A stretch of DNA of 64,000 bases from Plebeiibacterium marinum (GTDB lineage: Bacteria > Bacteroidota > Bacteroidia > Bacteroidales > Marinilabiliaceae), in contig NZ_JAPDPI010000029.1 of assembly GCF_026013615.1 (NCBI RefSeq), positions 1-64,000 on the forward strand. The letters are read 5' to 3'. Position 1 is the stretch's first letter. Each line of letters starts with the position of its first letter. Position numbers and translations under genes: made by a program. Of the stretch, positions 52,409-62,263 are shown piece by piece. The notes below the pieces were generated by a model. It saw nothing but the letters and a program-made list of their open reading frames with translations, had not been told where the DNA came from and did no database searches.

Positions 52409-52443
52409 AAGGTCGGAACATAAAAATGTTATCCCGACCTTTT
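52409..52443. terminator. Bidirectional terminator between radA and PBP1A
   Basis: AAGGTCGG / CCGACCTT outer stem with an inner AACAT / ATGTT stem and a small internal loop, flanked by A and T runs. Directly after the radA stop and 22 bases from the stop of the convergent PBP gene. Confidence 0.88.
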
Positions 52444-52464
52444 GTAATGATATTTGTTTTCTTA

Positions 52465-54825
52465 TCAGAAGAATTCAGATTCATCACCATTGGAATATTC
52501 TTCTTCGTTATCTTCTTCGTTATTTTTAGGTGTATTATCTCCTTCGCAGTTCAAATCAAGCGTGAAATTTATAGGTTCTTCAAATATATCATCTTGAGTA
52601 ATTGGCAAAGATTCGTCGTTATAGACTTCCTTCATATATAATGCCCATATCGGAAGTGCCATGTTGGATCCTTGTCCTAAAGAAATTCCGTCAAAGTGGA
52701 TGTCTCTGTCTTCACCTCCAACCCATACTCCTGTTACAAGGTTAGGTGTTACGCCTATAAACCAACCATCAGACTGGTTTTGAGTCGTTCCTGTTTTTCC
52801 GCCAATTTGCCCGGTGAATTGGTAGGTGTACCTTAGTCTTATGCCAGTACCTTGATTAACAACTCCTTGTAATAGGTTGAGCATTAAAAAAGCTGTTTCT
52901 TCACTAATCACTTCCTTTTTCTGAGGCGTAAATTGTGCAATCACGTTGCCAAACCTATCCTGAATTCGTGATATCATGATTGGTTCAATGTGTACGCCCT
53001 TATTAGCAAAGGTACAATAGGCACTTGCCATTTCCTGTAATGTAAAATCAGGAATCCCTAAGCATAGGGAAGGAACTGCCGGCATTGGGCTTTTTATTCC
53101 AAGTTCATGAATCATCCGCCTGACTGCTGTTGGGTTGTATTGTTTCATTACCCAGGCAGATATATTGTTGTTTGAGTTGGCCAAGCCCCATTTAAGTGTT
53201 ACCATCTCACCTTTGCGTGAGCGCCCGCCATCTTTAGGAGTCCAGGTTTTTCCATCTGGCAACACAAAAGTTTGCGGGATATTCGGAACCATCTCGCAAG
53301 GGGTGTGCCCTTCCTGCATGGCAAGTGTGTATACAAAAGGTTTAATAGTTGATCCCACCTGTCTTCTGCCCTGTGTAGCCATATCGTACATAAAATACTT
53401 GAAGTTTGGACCACCAACATAGGCCTTAACGTGTCCGTTTGATGGGTCAATAGAGAATAGACTAGCTCTCAGGTAAAATTTTAAGTGCTTAATAGAATCC
53501 AAAGGCGTTAAAACCGTGTCCCTCTCACCATTCCATGTAAACACTTGCATGTCAGTTGGAGTGTTAAACGATTCCATGATTTTTGCTTTCGAAAACTTAG
53601 CCTTCTTTAATACACGGTATCTTTCCGAATTTTTTATGGCTCTGTTGATGATGGCATCATATTGCTCTTGAGACAATTTGTTTGTAAAAGGCGCCCTTGT
53701 TCTGCCTTTCTTTTCTCTGAAAAAGGCTTGCTGGAGGTTGTTGGCAAGATGATCTTTAACCGCCTGTTCAGCATAGGTCTGCATTTTGTAGTTTACCGTA
53801 GTGTAAATTTTCAAGCCATCCCTGTATACATTATAATGGGTTCCGTCGGGTTTCAGGGTTTTGTTAATAAAACCATATGCCGGATTATTTTCCCACTCTA
53901 TACTATCGGCAACAAACTTATCTTGTAACCATGAAGGGTAGTTTTTTCTCTCAGGTTTTGGTGCATTAAGAGTTAGCCTAAGGTGTTCGCGCAAGTAGGG
54001 AGCAACACCTTCTTTATGGTCTCTTCTATTGAATTTTAATGTTAAAGGGATGTTGGCCAATGAGTCATATTCAGCCTCGCTGATAAATTGTGCTTTTCTC
54101 ATTTGGTTTAATACAACATTTCTTCTGAATTCAGTAGTGTCTTTTCTTCTGACAGGATTAAACAGTGCAGGGTTTTTGAGCATACCCACAAGTGTGGCTG
54201 CTTCTTCTATTTTAATGGTGTCGGCAGAAGTGTTGAAGAATGTTTTTGCAGCAGATTTTATGCCGTATGCATCATATATGTATTCTACTTTATTCAGGTA
54301 CATAGTTATGATTTCATTCTTTGTATAGCTTTTTTCTAGTTTTATTGCTATTACCCATTCGTTTAGTTTTTGTAAAGCCCTTTCCCAAATGTTTTTGGCA
54401 GGTTCATGAAACAGCAGTTTGGCTAACTGTTGGGTAATCGTACTTCCCCCGCCGGAACCTTTGTCTCCCATAATAACAGTCCTGACAGCAACGCGCAGTA
54501 GTCCCCTTGGGTCGATTCCTGAATGGTCGTAAAAGCGCACGTCCTCGGTGGCAACCAGGGCATTCACTAAATAAGGAGAGAGTTGTTCAAAATCAATAAA
54601 AGTCCTGTTTTCAATGGCAAAGTTTCCCAATACTTTGCCGTCTTCGGAAATAACTTCGGTTGCAATGCTGTTTTTGGGATTTTCCAGGTCTTCGAATGAA
54701 GGCATTACTCCCAAAAAACCTTTGGCAATCATGAAAAACAGGATAAATACCATTAAAAAGGCAGACAGTACACATCCCCAAAACCAGTAAAGTACTTTTT
54801 TTATTTTGTGATTACTTGATGACAT
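52465..54825 (-). CDS. mrcA: Bifunctional penicillin-binding protein 1A
   Basis: 786 aa class A PBP. One N-terminal membrane segment (about 10-34), glycosyltransferase domain with ATEDVRFYDHSGIDPRG and GGGSTITQQLAKLLF, transpeptidase domain with the SxxK serine in GSTIKPFVYT, SNNNISAW (SxN) and GGKTGTTQNQSDGWF. The C-terminus is a short acidic tail rich in Glu, Asp and Asn (about 760-786), of unknown meaning. Known class A enzymes polymerise and crosslink peptidoglycan. The symbol mrcA/ponA is by class. It is divergent from topA. Confidence 0.93.
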   Translation of the reverse strand: MSSSNHKIKKVLYWFWGCVLSAFLMVFILFFMIAKGFLGVMPSFEDLENPKNSIATEVISEDGKVLGNFAIENRTFIDFEQLSPYLVNALVATEDVRFYDHSGIDPRGLLRVAVRTVIMGDKGSGGGSTITQQLAKLLFHEPAKNIWERALQKLNEWVIAIKLEKSYTKNEIITMYLNKVEYIYDAYGIKSAAKTFFNTSADTIKIEEAATLVGMLKNPALFNPVRRKDTTEFRRNVVLNQMRKAQFISEAEYDSLANIPLTLKFNRRDHKEGVAPYLREHLRLTLNAPKPERKNYPSWLQDKFVADSIEWENNPAYGFINKTLKPDGTHYNVYRDGLKIYTTVNYKMQTYAEQAVKDHLANNLQQAFFREKKGRTRAPFTNKLSQEQYDAIINRAIKNSERYRVLKKAKFSKAKIMESFNTPTDMQVFTWNGERDTVLTPLDSIKHLKFYLRASLFSIDPSNGHVKAYVGGPNFKYFMYDMATQGRRQVGSTIKPFVYTLAMQEGHTPCEMVPNIPQTFVLPDGKTWTPKDGGRSRKGEMVTLKWGLANSNNNISAWVMKQYNPTAVRRMIHELGIKSPMPAVPSLCLGIPDFTLQEMASAYCTFANKGVHIEPIMISRIQDRFGNVIAQFTPQKKEVISEETAFLMLNLLQGVVNQGTGIRLRYTYQFTGQIGGKTGTTQNQSDGWFIGVTPNLVTGVWVGGEDRDIHFDGISLGQGSNMALPIWALYMKEVYNDESLPITQDDIFEEPINFTLDLNCEGDNTPKNNEEDNEEEYSNGDESEFF

Positions 54826-54991
54826 AATGTTGTATAGTTGAAAATTTGCGGTAAAATTAGCATTTTTACGTAATATTTAAAGTAGTGGAGTTCGTCTTGT
54901 GATTGTAATTTGATATTGTTTGAATGAGATGCTTCCACTATAAAAAAATAATTCTAGAGTTGTTAGGGTTAGAATTTATAGGATAATTTTT

Positions 54992-54999
54992 TAAATTTG
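54992..54999 (+). promoter_or_regulatory. -7 box upstream of topA
   Basis: TAAATTTG, an exact TAnnTTTG match, 94 bases before the topA ATG. No -33 TTTG is found at the normal distance. Confidence 0.42.
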
Positions 55000-55093
55000 A
55001 CGCCTTTAAAGTAAAAAACGAATTTTTAACCATAGTAGTATAAACAATTTAAAAGTTTTTCTGCATTAAATGGTTCCAAATATAAAATTGTAG

Positions 55094-57517
55094 ATGGCAA
55101 AAAAGAGCGCAGCAAGTGAAGGTAATCTGGTAATAGTGGAGTCCCCAGCTAAGGCCAAGACAATTGAAAAGTTTTTAGGCAAAGATTTTCTGGTAAAGTC
55201 AAGTTATGGTCATATCAGAGATTTGGCTAAAAAAGATTTCGGTATAGACATAGAAAATAATTTTACGCCTCATTACATAGTGTCTGATGACAAAAAGGAT
55301 GTTGTTAAAGAACTGAAAAAGTTGTCGAAAGAGGTGCAGACCGTATGGCTAGCTTCCGATGAAGACCGTGAAGGAGAGGCCATTGCCTGGCATCTGTATG
55401 ATGAATTGGGCTTGACTCCGGAGAATACAAAAAGGATCGTTTTTCACGAAATTACAAAAAGTGCCATTCTTAATGCCGTTGAAAAACCTAGGGATATCGA
55501 TATAAATCTTGTAAATGCGCAACAGGCCCGCAGGGTGTTGGACAGACTGGTGGGTTTTGAGTTATCTCCGGTTTTATGGAAAAAAGTTAAGCCATCCTTA
55601 TCTGCAGGTAGGGTTCAATCAGCCACAGTTCGGTTGATTGTAGAAAGGGAAAGGGAGATTTTTGCCTTTAATGCTGAGTCATCTTATCGTGTAACCGCTG
55701 TATTTACAATAGAAGGAAAAGATGGAAAGGTTTCAGAAATGAAAGCCGAGCTATCGAAACGGTTTGCAACTATTGAAGAAACCAATTCATTTTTAGAAAA
55801 GTGTAAAGATGCGAGTTGGACTGTAGAGGGGGTTACCAAAAGGCCTTTGAAAAAAACACCGGCTGCCCCGTTTACAACATCTACGCTTCAGCAGGAGGCA
55901 AGCCGGAAATTAGGCTTTTCGGTTTCTCAAACCATGTCTGTAGCACAAAAGCTATATGAAGCCGGTAAAATAACCTATATGCGTACCGACTCGGTTAATT
56001 TGGCAGATGCAGCCTTAAAAATGGCTGCCGATCAAATTACCGGAGAAATGGGTGAGGAATATTTGAAAATACGGAAGTATCAAACCAAGAGCAAGGGAGC
56101 TCAGGAAGCTCACGAAGCCATTCGTCCAACTTATCTTGAAAAATCAAGTGTATCCGGCTCACAGCAGGAGCAAAAACTATACGATCTGATCTGGAAAAGA
56201 ACCATTGCGTCTCAAATGAGTGATGCTGAACTGGAAAAGACAACCATCAGCATTAAAGGAAGTGGAGTTGAGGAAACGTTTACTGCAACCGGAGAAGTAA
56301 TAAAATTTGATGGTTTTCTTAAAGTATATATTCAGGCTTCGGAAAACGAAAATGAATCTGAAGCTGAAGAAGATGGAGGGTTGTTGCCGCCGATGAAGAT
56401 AGGTGATGCTTTAGGAGTTGATATTATTGAGGCCAGGGAGAGGTGGACTCAAAAGCCTGCCCGCTATTCAGAAGCTTCCCTAGTTAAGAAACTTGAAGAT
56501 TTAGGTATTGGTCGTCCATCTACTTATGCGCCAACCATATCAACAGTTCAGAACCGAGGCTATGTTGTTAAGGAAGAGCGTGAAGGAAAAGAAAGGGAGT
56601 ATAATTATTTGTCGCTGGTTGATGGCGAAATTTGTGCTGAAGTAAAAAAAGAAATAACAGGAGCCGAAAGGAATAAATTATTCCCTACAGATATAGGAAT
56701 GGTGGTGAATGATTTCTTAATGAAATATTTCCCCAATATTGTTAGTTACGATTTTACCGCTAAGGTGGAAATGGAGTTTGATGATATTTCCCTTGGTAAA
56801 ATTGTGTGGAATGAAGCCATAGATTCTTTCTATAAAAATTTTCATAAACAGGTTGAAGACACCTTGGAAAACTCGGAAAGAAATAGCGGGGAAAGGCTAT
56901 TGGGTGAGGATCCGAAAACAGGGAAGCCTGTAAGTGTAAAAATCGGACGCTATGGACCAATGGCTCAGTTGGGAGAAAGTAGTGAAGATAATGAAGTTGA
57001 AAAGCCAAAATTTGCTTCACTTCAGAAAGGACAGCATCTTGAGACAATTACCCTGGAAGAGGCATTGCGATTATTCGATCTGCCCAGGGATTTAGGATTG
57101 TATGAAGATAAGAAAGTAGTTGTGGGTATCGGTAGGTTTGGTCCTTATGTGCGCCATGATGGTAAATTTGTGTCGCTGAAGAAAGGGGTTGATGATCCTT
57201 TGAGCATAGAGCTCGACAGGGCGATAGTTTTAATTGAAGAGAAAAGAAAGGCTGACAGGGAGAAGTTTATCAAGAGTTTTGATGAGGATCCGGAATTGCA
57301 GATTTTGAACGGAAGATGGGGGCCTTATATTGCTTATCAAAAAAAGAATTACAAAATCCCTAAAGATACAGATCCTAAAGAGCTTTCTTTTGAAGATTGT
57401 CAGAAGTTGATTAAAGAAGGGGGAAAAAAGACAACAAAAAAGAAAGCCGCAACCAAAACAACTAAGGCAACAAAAGCAACAAAGACTACCAAAGCTAAAA
57501 AGGCAACAAAGAAATAA
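55094..57517 (+). CDS. topA: DNA topoisomerase I
   Basis: Relaxes negative supercoils. 807 aa. Toprim domain at the start (VIVESPAKAKTIEKFLG, ASDEDREGEAIAWH), SAGRVQSATVRLI, and the active-site Tyr in ITYMRTDSVNL. The C-terminal part has three Toprim_C-like repeats (IGRYGPMAQLG, IGRFGPYVRHDG, GRWGPYIAY) and no Cys zinc fingers. The last 30 residues are a Lys/Thr/Ala tail made of near-repeats of the KATKTTK type, coded by a slippage-prone A-rich stretch. Followed 11 bases later by the arginase-like gene. Confidence 0.96.
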   Translation: MAKKSAASEGNLVIVESPAKAKTIEKFLGKDFLVKSSYGHIRDLAKKDFGIDIENNFTPHYIVSDDKKDVVKELKKLSKEVQTVWLASDEDREGEAIAWHLYDELGLTPENTKRIVFHEITKSAILNAVEKPRDIDINLVNAQQARRVLDRLVGFELSPVLWKKVKPSLSAGRVQSATVRLIVEREREIFAFNAESSYRVTAVFTIEGKDGKVSEMKAELSKRFATIEETNSFLEKCKDASWTVEGVTKRPLKKTPAAPFTTSTLQQEASRKLGFSVSQTMSVAQKLYEAGKITYMRTDSVNLADAALKMAADQITGEMGEEYLKIRKYQTKSKGAQEAHEAIRPTYLEKSSVSGSQQEQKLYDLIWKRTIASQMSDAELEKTTISIKGSGVEETFTATGEVIKFDGFLKVYIQASENENESEAEEDGGLLPPMKIGDALGVDIIEARERWTQKPARYSEASLVKKLEDLGIGRPSTYAPTISTVQNRGYVVKEEREGKEREYNYLSLVDGEICAEVKKEITGAERNKLFPTDIGMVVNDFLMKYFPNIVSYDFTAKVEMEFDDISLGKIVWNEAIDSFYKNFHKQVEDTLENSERNSGERLLGEDPKTGKPVSVKIGRYGPMAQLGESSEDNEVEKPKFASLQKGQHLETITLEEALRLFDLPRDLGLYEDKKVVVGIGRFGPYVRHDGKFVSLKKGVDDPLSIELDRAIVLIEEKRKADREKFIKSFDEDPELQILNGRWGPYIAYQKKNYKIPKDTDPKELSFEDCQKLIKEGGKKTTKKKAATKTTKATKATKTTKAKKATKK

Positions 57518-57528
57518 GATTGTAACTG

Positions 57529-58689
57529 GTGAATATTAGTGACTTTTTTGAAATAGTAAGTAAACAGAATAAATCTTTGGGCTTGATGCCTGAAGAGGAT
57601 GAATTGAGTAATCAAATTACTTATGGATTTTGCAGTTGCATTGATGAAGAAATCAGTCAATATGATGTTGCTATTATAGGGATTGCAGATGGGGTTAATG
57701 CAGTGGGTAATGAAGGAGTTGACAAAGCAGTTAGTGAAATCCGCAAACATTTGGCATGTTTAAGAAAAACGTCCAGGGAGTTAAGAGTTATTGATTTGGG
57801 TAACATTAAGGGGAAAACCCTCAATGATCGTTTTTTTGCTCTTAGAGAGGTGTCAAAAAAGCTTTTGGAGTATCAGGTGGTAGGCTTGGTATTGGGCGGA
57901 GGCCAGGATTATATTTTGCCTATAGCCCAATCAAATGTTGAGTTAGCTGATGAAGTAGCTTTGTCGCTGGTAGATTCCAGACTTGATTTTGCGGTTTCTG
58001 AGTCCGATTATTCATCAAAGTCGGTTTTATCACAGTTGAAATCAAATATTGGGAAGTCCATATTTGAATTGAATGTAATAGGAGTTCAGAAATATCTTGT
58101 TGGTACCAGCCAGGAAGATCAGATGAATGAACTGTATTGGGATATGGTTCGGTTGGGAGAGGTTCGGAATGATAATATACAGCAAGTGGAACCGCTTTTG
58201 AGGGATGCAGATCTGGTAGGATTTGATGTAGGGGCAATTCAGGAAAGTTATATGCCTTATTATAGCAATATCAATGTAAATGGTTTTACCGGATATGAGG
58301 CGTGCCAGATAGCATGGTATGCCGGAATGAGCGATAACTTAAAATTCTTTTGTCTTCAGGAATTTAACCCTGACTTTGATGATAAGGAAAAAGGGGCGGG
58401 TTTAAGTGCTCAGATTGTATGGCATTTGCTGGAAGGAATTTCTCAGAAAATAATAGATGTACCAAATATTGATTCGGAGAGTTATAAAATTTTTATTGTG
58501 CATTTGCACAATTTTAGCGAAGATATCCGTTTTTATACGAACAGGGTTAATGACAGGTGGTGGATTGAGGTGCCCTGGAAAGAAGATGTTAGGGTTTTGG
58601 CATGTAGTAAATTAGATTATGAATTGACACAAGGAGGTAATATGCCTGACAAATGGTGGAGGTTTTTTCAAAAGGGCTTGCAAATTTGA
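57529..58689 (+). CDS. Arginase-fold protein lacking metal ligands
   Basis: 386 aa related to arginase/agmatinase/formimidoylglutamase. Three diagnostic metal-binding motifs are altered: the GGxH motif reads GGGQD (123-127), DAHxD reads DSRLD (149-153), and SxDxDxxDP reads GFDVGAIQES (231-240). The fold-level features remain (VVGLVLGGG, LVGFDVG, GFTGYEACQIAWYAG, FFCLQEFNP). It is therefore probably not a binuclear manganese hydrolase, despite the formimidoylglutamase label that such proteins attract. Start GTG, 11 bases after topA and 186 bases before porP. A role with the neighbouring T9SS genes is possible but unproven. Confidence 0.78.
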   Translation: MNISDFFEIVSKQNKSLGLMPEEDELSNQITYGFCSCIDEEISQYDVAIIGIADGVNAVGNEGVDKAVSEIRKHLACLRKTSRELRVIDLGNIKGKTLNDRFFALREVSKKLLEYQVVGLVLGGGQDYILPIAQSNVELADEVALSLVDSRLDFAVSESDYSSKSVLSQLKSNIGKSIFELNVIGVQKYLVGTSQEDQMNELYWDMVRLGEVRNDNIQQVEPLLRDADLVGFDVGAIQESYMPYYSNINVNGFTGYEACQIAWYAGMSDNLKFFCLQEFNPDFDDKEKGAGLSAQIVWHLLEGISQKIIDVPNIDSESYKIFIVHLHNFSEDIRFYTNRVNDRWWIEVPWKEDVRVLACSKLDYELTQGGNMPDKWWRFFQKGLQI

Positions 58690-58875
58690 CGTCATTTGGA
58701 AAAAATTAACATGATTAAGTCATAAAAACGAAACCTTTATAAATAAATTGAAGTATACGAATTCAGTTTTTTTTACAAAAAATACCATTGGTCGAGATTG
58801 TAATGCGCTGAGGGGCAGAGACTTATGTATTTGTTGAAAAAGCAGGGTTCTTTGAGTTTTTTATATCTGAAGTAA

Positions 58876-59823
58876 ATGGTTAGGAGAATTCTGATTTTTG
58901 TTATATTTTGCATTGCCGCAAAAATGAACGCACAGTTCGACCCGCAGTATAGTCAGAATATGTTTAACATGCTGGCTGTCAACCCCGGATATGCAGGGAG
59001 TTCGGAGTCGATAAATTTAGTGGCTTTAAACAGAAATCAGTGGAGTGGGGATTTGGGGATTCAGACAACAGTTTTTAGTGGCGATATGCCGGTAAATTTT
59101 TTAGGACTGGATTCAGGAATTGGATTGGGGATTGTAAATGATGAGATTGGATTAATTACCAGTTTGTCAATGATGCTCAATTATTCAGCCAGGTTTGAAT
59201 TGCAAAAGGGGACAATAGCTGTAGGTTTAAGTTTGGGACTTGTTAATCAGAGTATTGATGGGAGTGGTTTTAAATTTCCCTCCATGGATAACGATGTTTA
59301 TGTAGACGATGACCCAAGTTTGACTTCGGCAGAAGTATCAGGATCTGCACTGGATGCCGGATTTGGAATCTTCTATAAGCAAAAGAAATTGTATGCGGGA
59401 GCATCGTTGTCGCATTTAAATAAACCAAGGCCAAATTATAAGGATGAAATAAATTTTTCTTATTCCCGAACCTTTTATCTGACTTGTGGGTATAACCATA
59501 AAGTTGAAGATACACCATATGAAATTTTGCCATCGTTGTTTTATAAAACAGATGGAAGTAGTTTTCAGGTGGATCTGAATACTTTAATAAGATATAAAAA
59601 GAGATATTGGGGTGGATTAACTTATAGGTATCAGGATGCCATTGTGCTGATGGGAGGATTGGAAATGAAAAATGGTGTTCGTTTTGGTTATAGTTATGAT
59701 ATTACTACATCAGCTATTGGTACAGCAGGTAAAGGTGGTAGCCATGAGTTGATGATTGGATATAATTTTGATATTGATTTTGAAAAAAGAACAAAACGCT
59801 ACAAAAGCGTTAGATATTTATAG
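58876..59823 (+). CDS. porP: T9SS membrane protein PorP/SprF
   Basis: 315 aa. Signal peptide ending MNAQ, then FDPQYSQNMFNMLAVNPGYAG, the hallmark start of the PorP/SprF family, and about 14 barrel strands. Members sit in the outer membrane and, as known for T9SS, attach the machine to the envelope or to SprB-type adhesins. First of the porP-gldKLMN run, the same order as in Porphyromonas. The family is often multicopy, so other paralogues may exist. Confidence 0.93.
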   Translation: MVRRILIFVIFCIAAKMNAQFDPQYSQNMFNMLAVNPGYAGSSESINLVALNRNQWSGDLGIQTTVFSGDMPVNFLGLDSGIGLGIVNDEIGLITSLSMMLNYSARFELQKGTIAVGLSLGLVNQSIDGSGFKFPSMDNDVYVDDDPSLTSAEVSGSALDAGFGIFYKQKKLYAGASLSHLNKPRPNYKDEINFSYSRTFYLTCGYNHKVEDTPYEILPSLFYKTDGSSFQVDLNTLIRYKKRYWGGLTYRYQDAIVLMGGLEMKNGVRFGYSYDITTSAIGTAGKGGSHELMIGYNFDIDFEKRTKRYKSVRYL

Positions 59824-59868
59824 TAGATAGAAATTTTAGAAATTAAAATACCGATAGTCTGAAACATT

Positions 59869-61197
59869 ATGAAAAAAGTACTAGCTCTTAGTGTAATAAT
59901 AATCACTATTCTTAGCGGATGTAGTAATTCCGGAGGCGGTGAACTTGTCGGCGTTGCACGACGAGGTACCTTTTATGAGCCTGATCCTTATGGTATGTTG
60001 TTTATTCCACAGGGAAGCTTTAATATGGGGCCAAATGATCAGGATGCTGCATGGTCGCTTACGGCACAATCAAAGACTGTATCTGTTCGTTCCTTTTGGA
60101 TGGATGAAACAGAAATTACCAATACAGAATACAGACAGTTTGTTTATTGGGTAAGGGATTCAATTGCTCGTAAGCTTCTTGGAGATCAGTTTGAGGAGTT
60201 TGTTATCACTGAAGATATGTATGGGAATGAAATAGATCCTCCTTTCCTTGATTGGGATACAGAAATTGAATGGGATAATGAAGAGTATGCAGAAATACTT
60301 GATGAAATGTTTCTTCCCGAGAATGAAAGATTTTTCCGCAGAAAAGAAATTGATACCAGAAAATTAAATTATGAGTATCAATGGGTGGATATGCAGCAGG
60401 CTGCAAAAAAGACAAATCGTTTTAATTTCGAAACAAAGCAGTACGAAGGTGTTGCGTATAATCAAAAAGGTGAAGAAGCTGTTATCAGAGATCGTTCGGC
60501 ATTTATTATGAATGATGTTGTTAACGTGTACCCTGATACACTTTGCTGGATTGCAGATTTTACTTATTCGTTTAATGAGCCATGGACTGAAAAATATTTT
60601 TGGCATCCAGGTTTTGATGAATATCCTGTTGTAGGAGTAAATCATAAGCAGGCTACAGCATTTACCATTTGGAGATCAAGGTATATGAATAATTACCTGA
60701 GAAGTAAAGGACAACCGGAAGTGATGGATTATCGTTTACCAACTGAAGCGGAATGGGAATATGCCTCAAGAGGGGGATTAGAAAATGCCATGTATCCTTG
60801 GGGTGGAATGTATACCCGTAACGATAAGGGGTGTTTCCTTGCTAACTTTAAACCATTGCGTGGTAGATATGGTGATGATGGAGCCCAATCAACTTTACTT
60901 GTGGCATCTTATGCTCCAAATGATTTTGGATTGTTTGATATGTCGGGTAATGTTGCAGAATGGACTTCAAGTGCTTTTGATGAGTCAGCGTATAGTTTTA
61001 CCCATGACTTTAACCCAACTTATAAATACAATGCATTGCCTGATGATCCTCACGTGATGAAAAGGAAAGTGATAAGGGGTGGATCATGGAAGGATATCGG
61101 TTTTTATTTACAATGTGGAACTCGTACGTATGAATATCAGGATTCTGCAAAATCTTATATTGGTTTCAGATGTGTAAGAGATTATATTGGTAACTAA
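59869..61197 (+). CDS. gldK: T9SS ring lipoprotein GldK/PorK
   Basis: 442 aa. Lipoprotein signal (LSGC, Cys18). An FGE-sulfatase (SUMF1-like) fold: GMLFIPQGSFNMG, MDETEITNTEYRQFV, YRLPTEAEWEYASRG, FDMSGNVAEWTSS and VIRGGSWKD. Members form a large periplasmic ring with GldN at the outer membrane. The insertion with many acidic residues (about 110-180) is usual for the group. 45 bases after porP. Confidence 0.95.
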   Translation: MKKVLALSVIIITILSGCSNSGGGELVGVARRGTFYEPDPYGMLFIPQGSFNMGPNDQDAAWSLTAQSKTVSVRSFWMDETEITNTEYRQFVYWVRDSIARKLLGDQFEEFVITEDMYGNEIDPPFLDWDTEIEWDNEEYAEILDEMFLPENERFFRRKEIDTRKLNYEYQWVDMQQAAKKTNRFNFETKQYEGVAYNQKGEEAVIRDRSAFIMNDVVNVYPDTLCWIADFTYSFNEPWTEKYFWHPGFDEYPVVGVNHKQATAFTIWRSRYMNNYLRSKGQPEVMDYRLPTEAEWEYASRGGLENAMYPWGGMYTRNDKGCFLANFKPLRGRYGDDGAQSTLLVASYAPNDFGLFDMSGNVAEWTSSAFDESAYSFTHDFNPTYKYNALPDDPHVMKRKVIRGGSWKDIGFYLQCGTRTYEYQDSAKSYIGFRCVRDYIGN

Positions 61198-61248
61198 CAA
61201 ATAACTTGAAAATAAATAAAGTAATAAATTAAATTAACACAATACACT

Positions 61249-62223
61249 ATGAGTATTACTGAATTTGTAGAGAGTCCCGGATATAAAAAAGTAATGGGTA
61301 AGGTTTATGGAATTGGTGCCGCGGTAGTAATTCTGGGAGCTTTATGGAAAATTTTGCACTTGCCAGGTGCAGCACTTATGTTGATAGCCGGATTAGGAAC
61401 TGAAGCGATAATATTTTTATTGTCTGCTTTTGAACCTCCTCATGAAATGCCAGATTGGAGTTTGGTATATCCTGAATTGGTAGGTTTGGAACCCAAAGAT
61501 TCCCGTCAGGGAGTTGGAGGTGGCGGAAGCGAACTTCAGGCTCTTATACAAACAGGTAATATTGATGAGCGTACAGTGGCTCAATTGTCAGAGGGTATCA
61601 AAAAGCTGGGTACTACTTCATCGCAATTGGCAGATTTAAGTGATGCTTCTCTGGCAACACAGAGTTATTTACAAAATATTCAAAATGCCTCAGAGTCTGT
61701 AGGTAAATTTGGAAATATTCAGGCTAAAACAGCTCAGGTTATTGAAGAGAGTGCAAGTACATTAGCCAGCTCCTATTCAGCGACTGCCAGTGCAATTTCT
61801 GAATCAGGAACTAAAGTTGCCAATGATTTGGCACAATCGGGAGAGAGTCTGATAAATGGGATGAACTCTTCAGGTGAGGCCATATCTTCTGCATATAGTA
61901 AATTAAGTTCTAGTATTGAACAAAATGCTCAGGGAATTTCAGAGAATAGTAAGCTCTATGGGCAGAAGTTAGAAGAGGTAAATAGTAATCTGGCCGCTGT
62001 TAATTCTTTATATGAGTTGCAGCTAAAAGGATCTAAATCTCAGGTTGAAGCAACAGAGGAGTTGACATCAGGGATTACTGAAATCAAAGAATATTTGAAG
62101 CAGTCGGTTGAGGATGCTAAAGATTATCGTGATCAGGTAGCCGCCTTAAATAAAACTGTTGGGGAATTAAATACAATTTATGGCAATATGTTGAGTGCTA
62201 TGAATGTAGGGGGTAACCGCTAA
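61249..62223 (+). CDS. gldL: T9SS motor protein GldL/PorL
   Basis: 324 aa inner-membrane protein. Two membrane helices (about 18-38 and 42-62) with the conserved acidic residue in the second (LGTEAIIFLL), the proton-path Glu of GldL. The remainder is cytoplasmic, Ser/Ala/Gln-rich and helical (about 100-320). With GldM it forms the proton-driven motor that powers T9SS and, in gliders, motility. Confidence 0.95.
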   Translation: MSITEFVESPGYKKVMGKVYGIGAAVVILGALWKILHLPGAALMLIAGLGTEAIIFLLSAFEPPHEMPDWSLVYPELVGLEPKDSRQGVGGGGSELQALIQTGNIDERTVAQLSEGIKKLGTTSSQLADLSDASLATQSYLQNIQNASESVGKFGNIQAKTAQVIEESASTLASSYSATASAISESGTKVANDLAQSGESLINGMNSSGEAISSAYSKLSSSIEQNAQGISENSKLYGQKLEEVNSNLAAVNSLYELQLKGSKSQVEATEELTSGITEIKEYLKQSVEDAKDYRDQVAALNKTVGELNTIYGNMLSAMNVGGNR

Positions 62224-62263
62224 AAATTAACTATTTAGTAATTACAAAAAAGATTATTGTATT

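Noticed and set aside
57421-57517. Repetitive A-rich DNA at the end of topA as a CRISPR-like or intergenic repeat.
   Set aside because: It is coding: the Lys/Thr/Ala tail of topoisomerase I, in frame to the stop.
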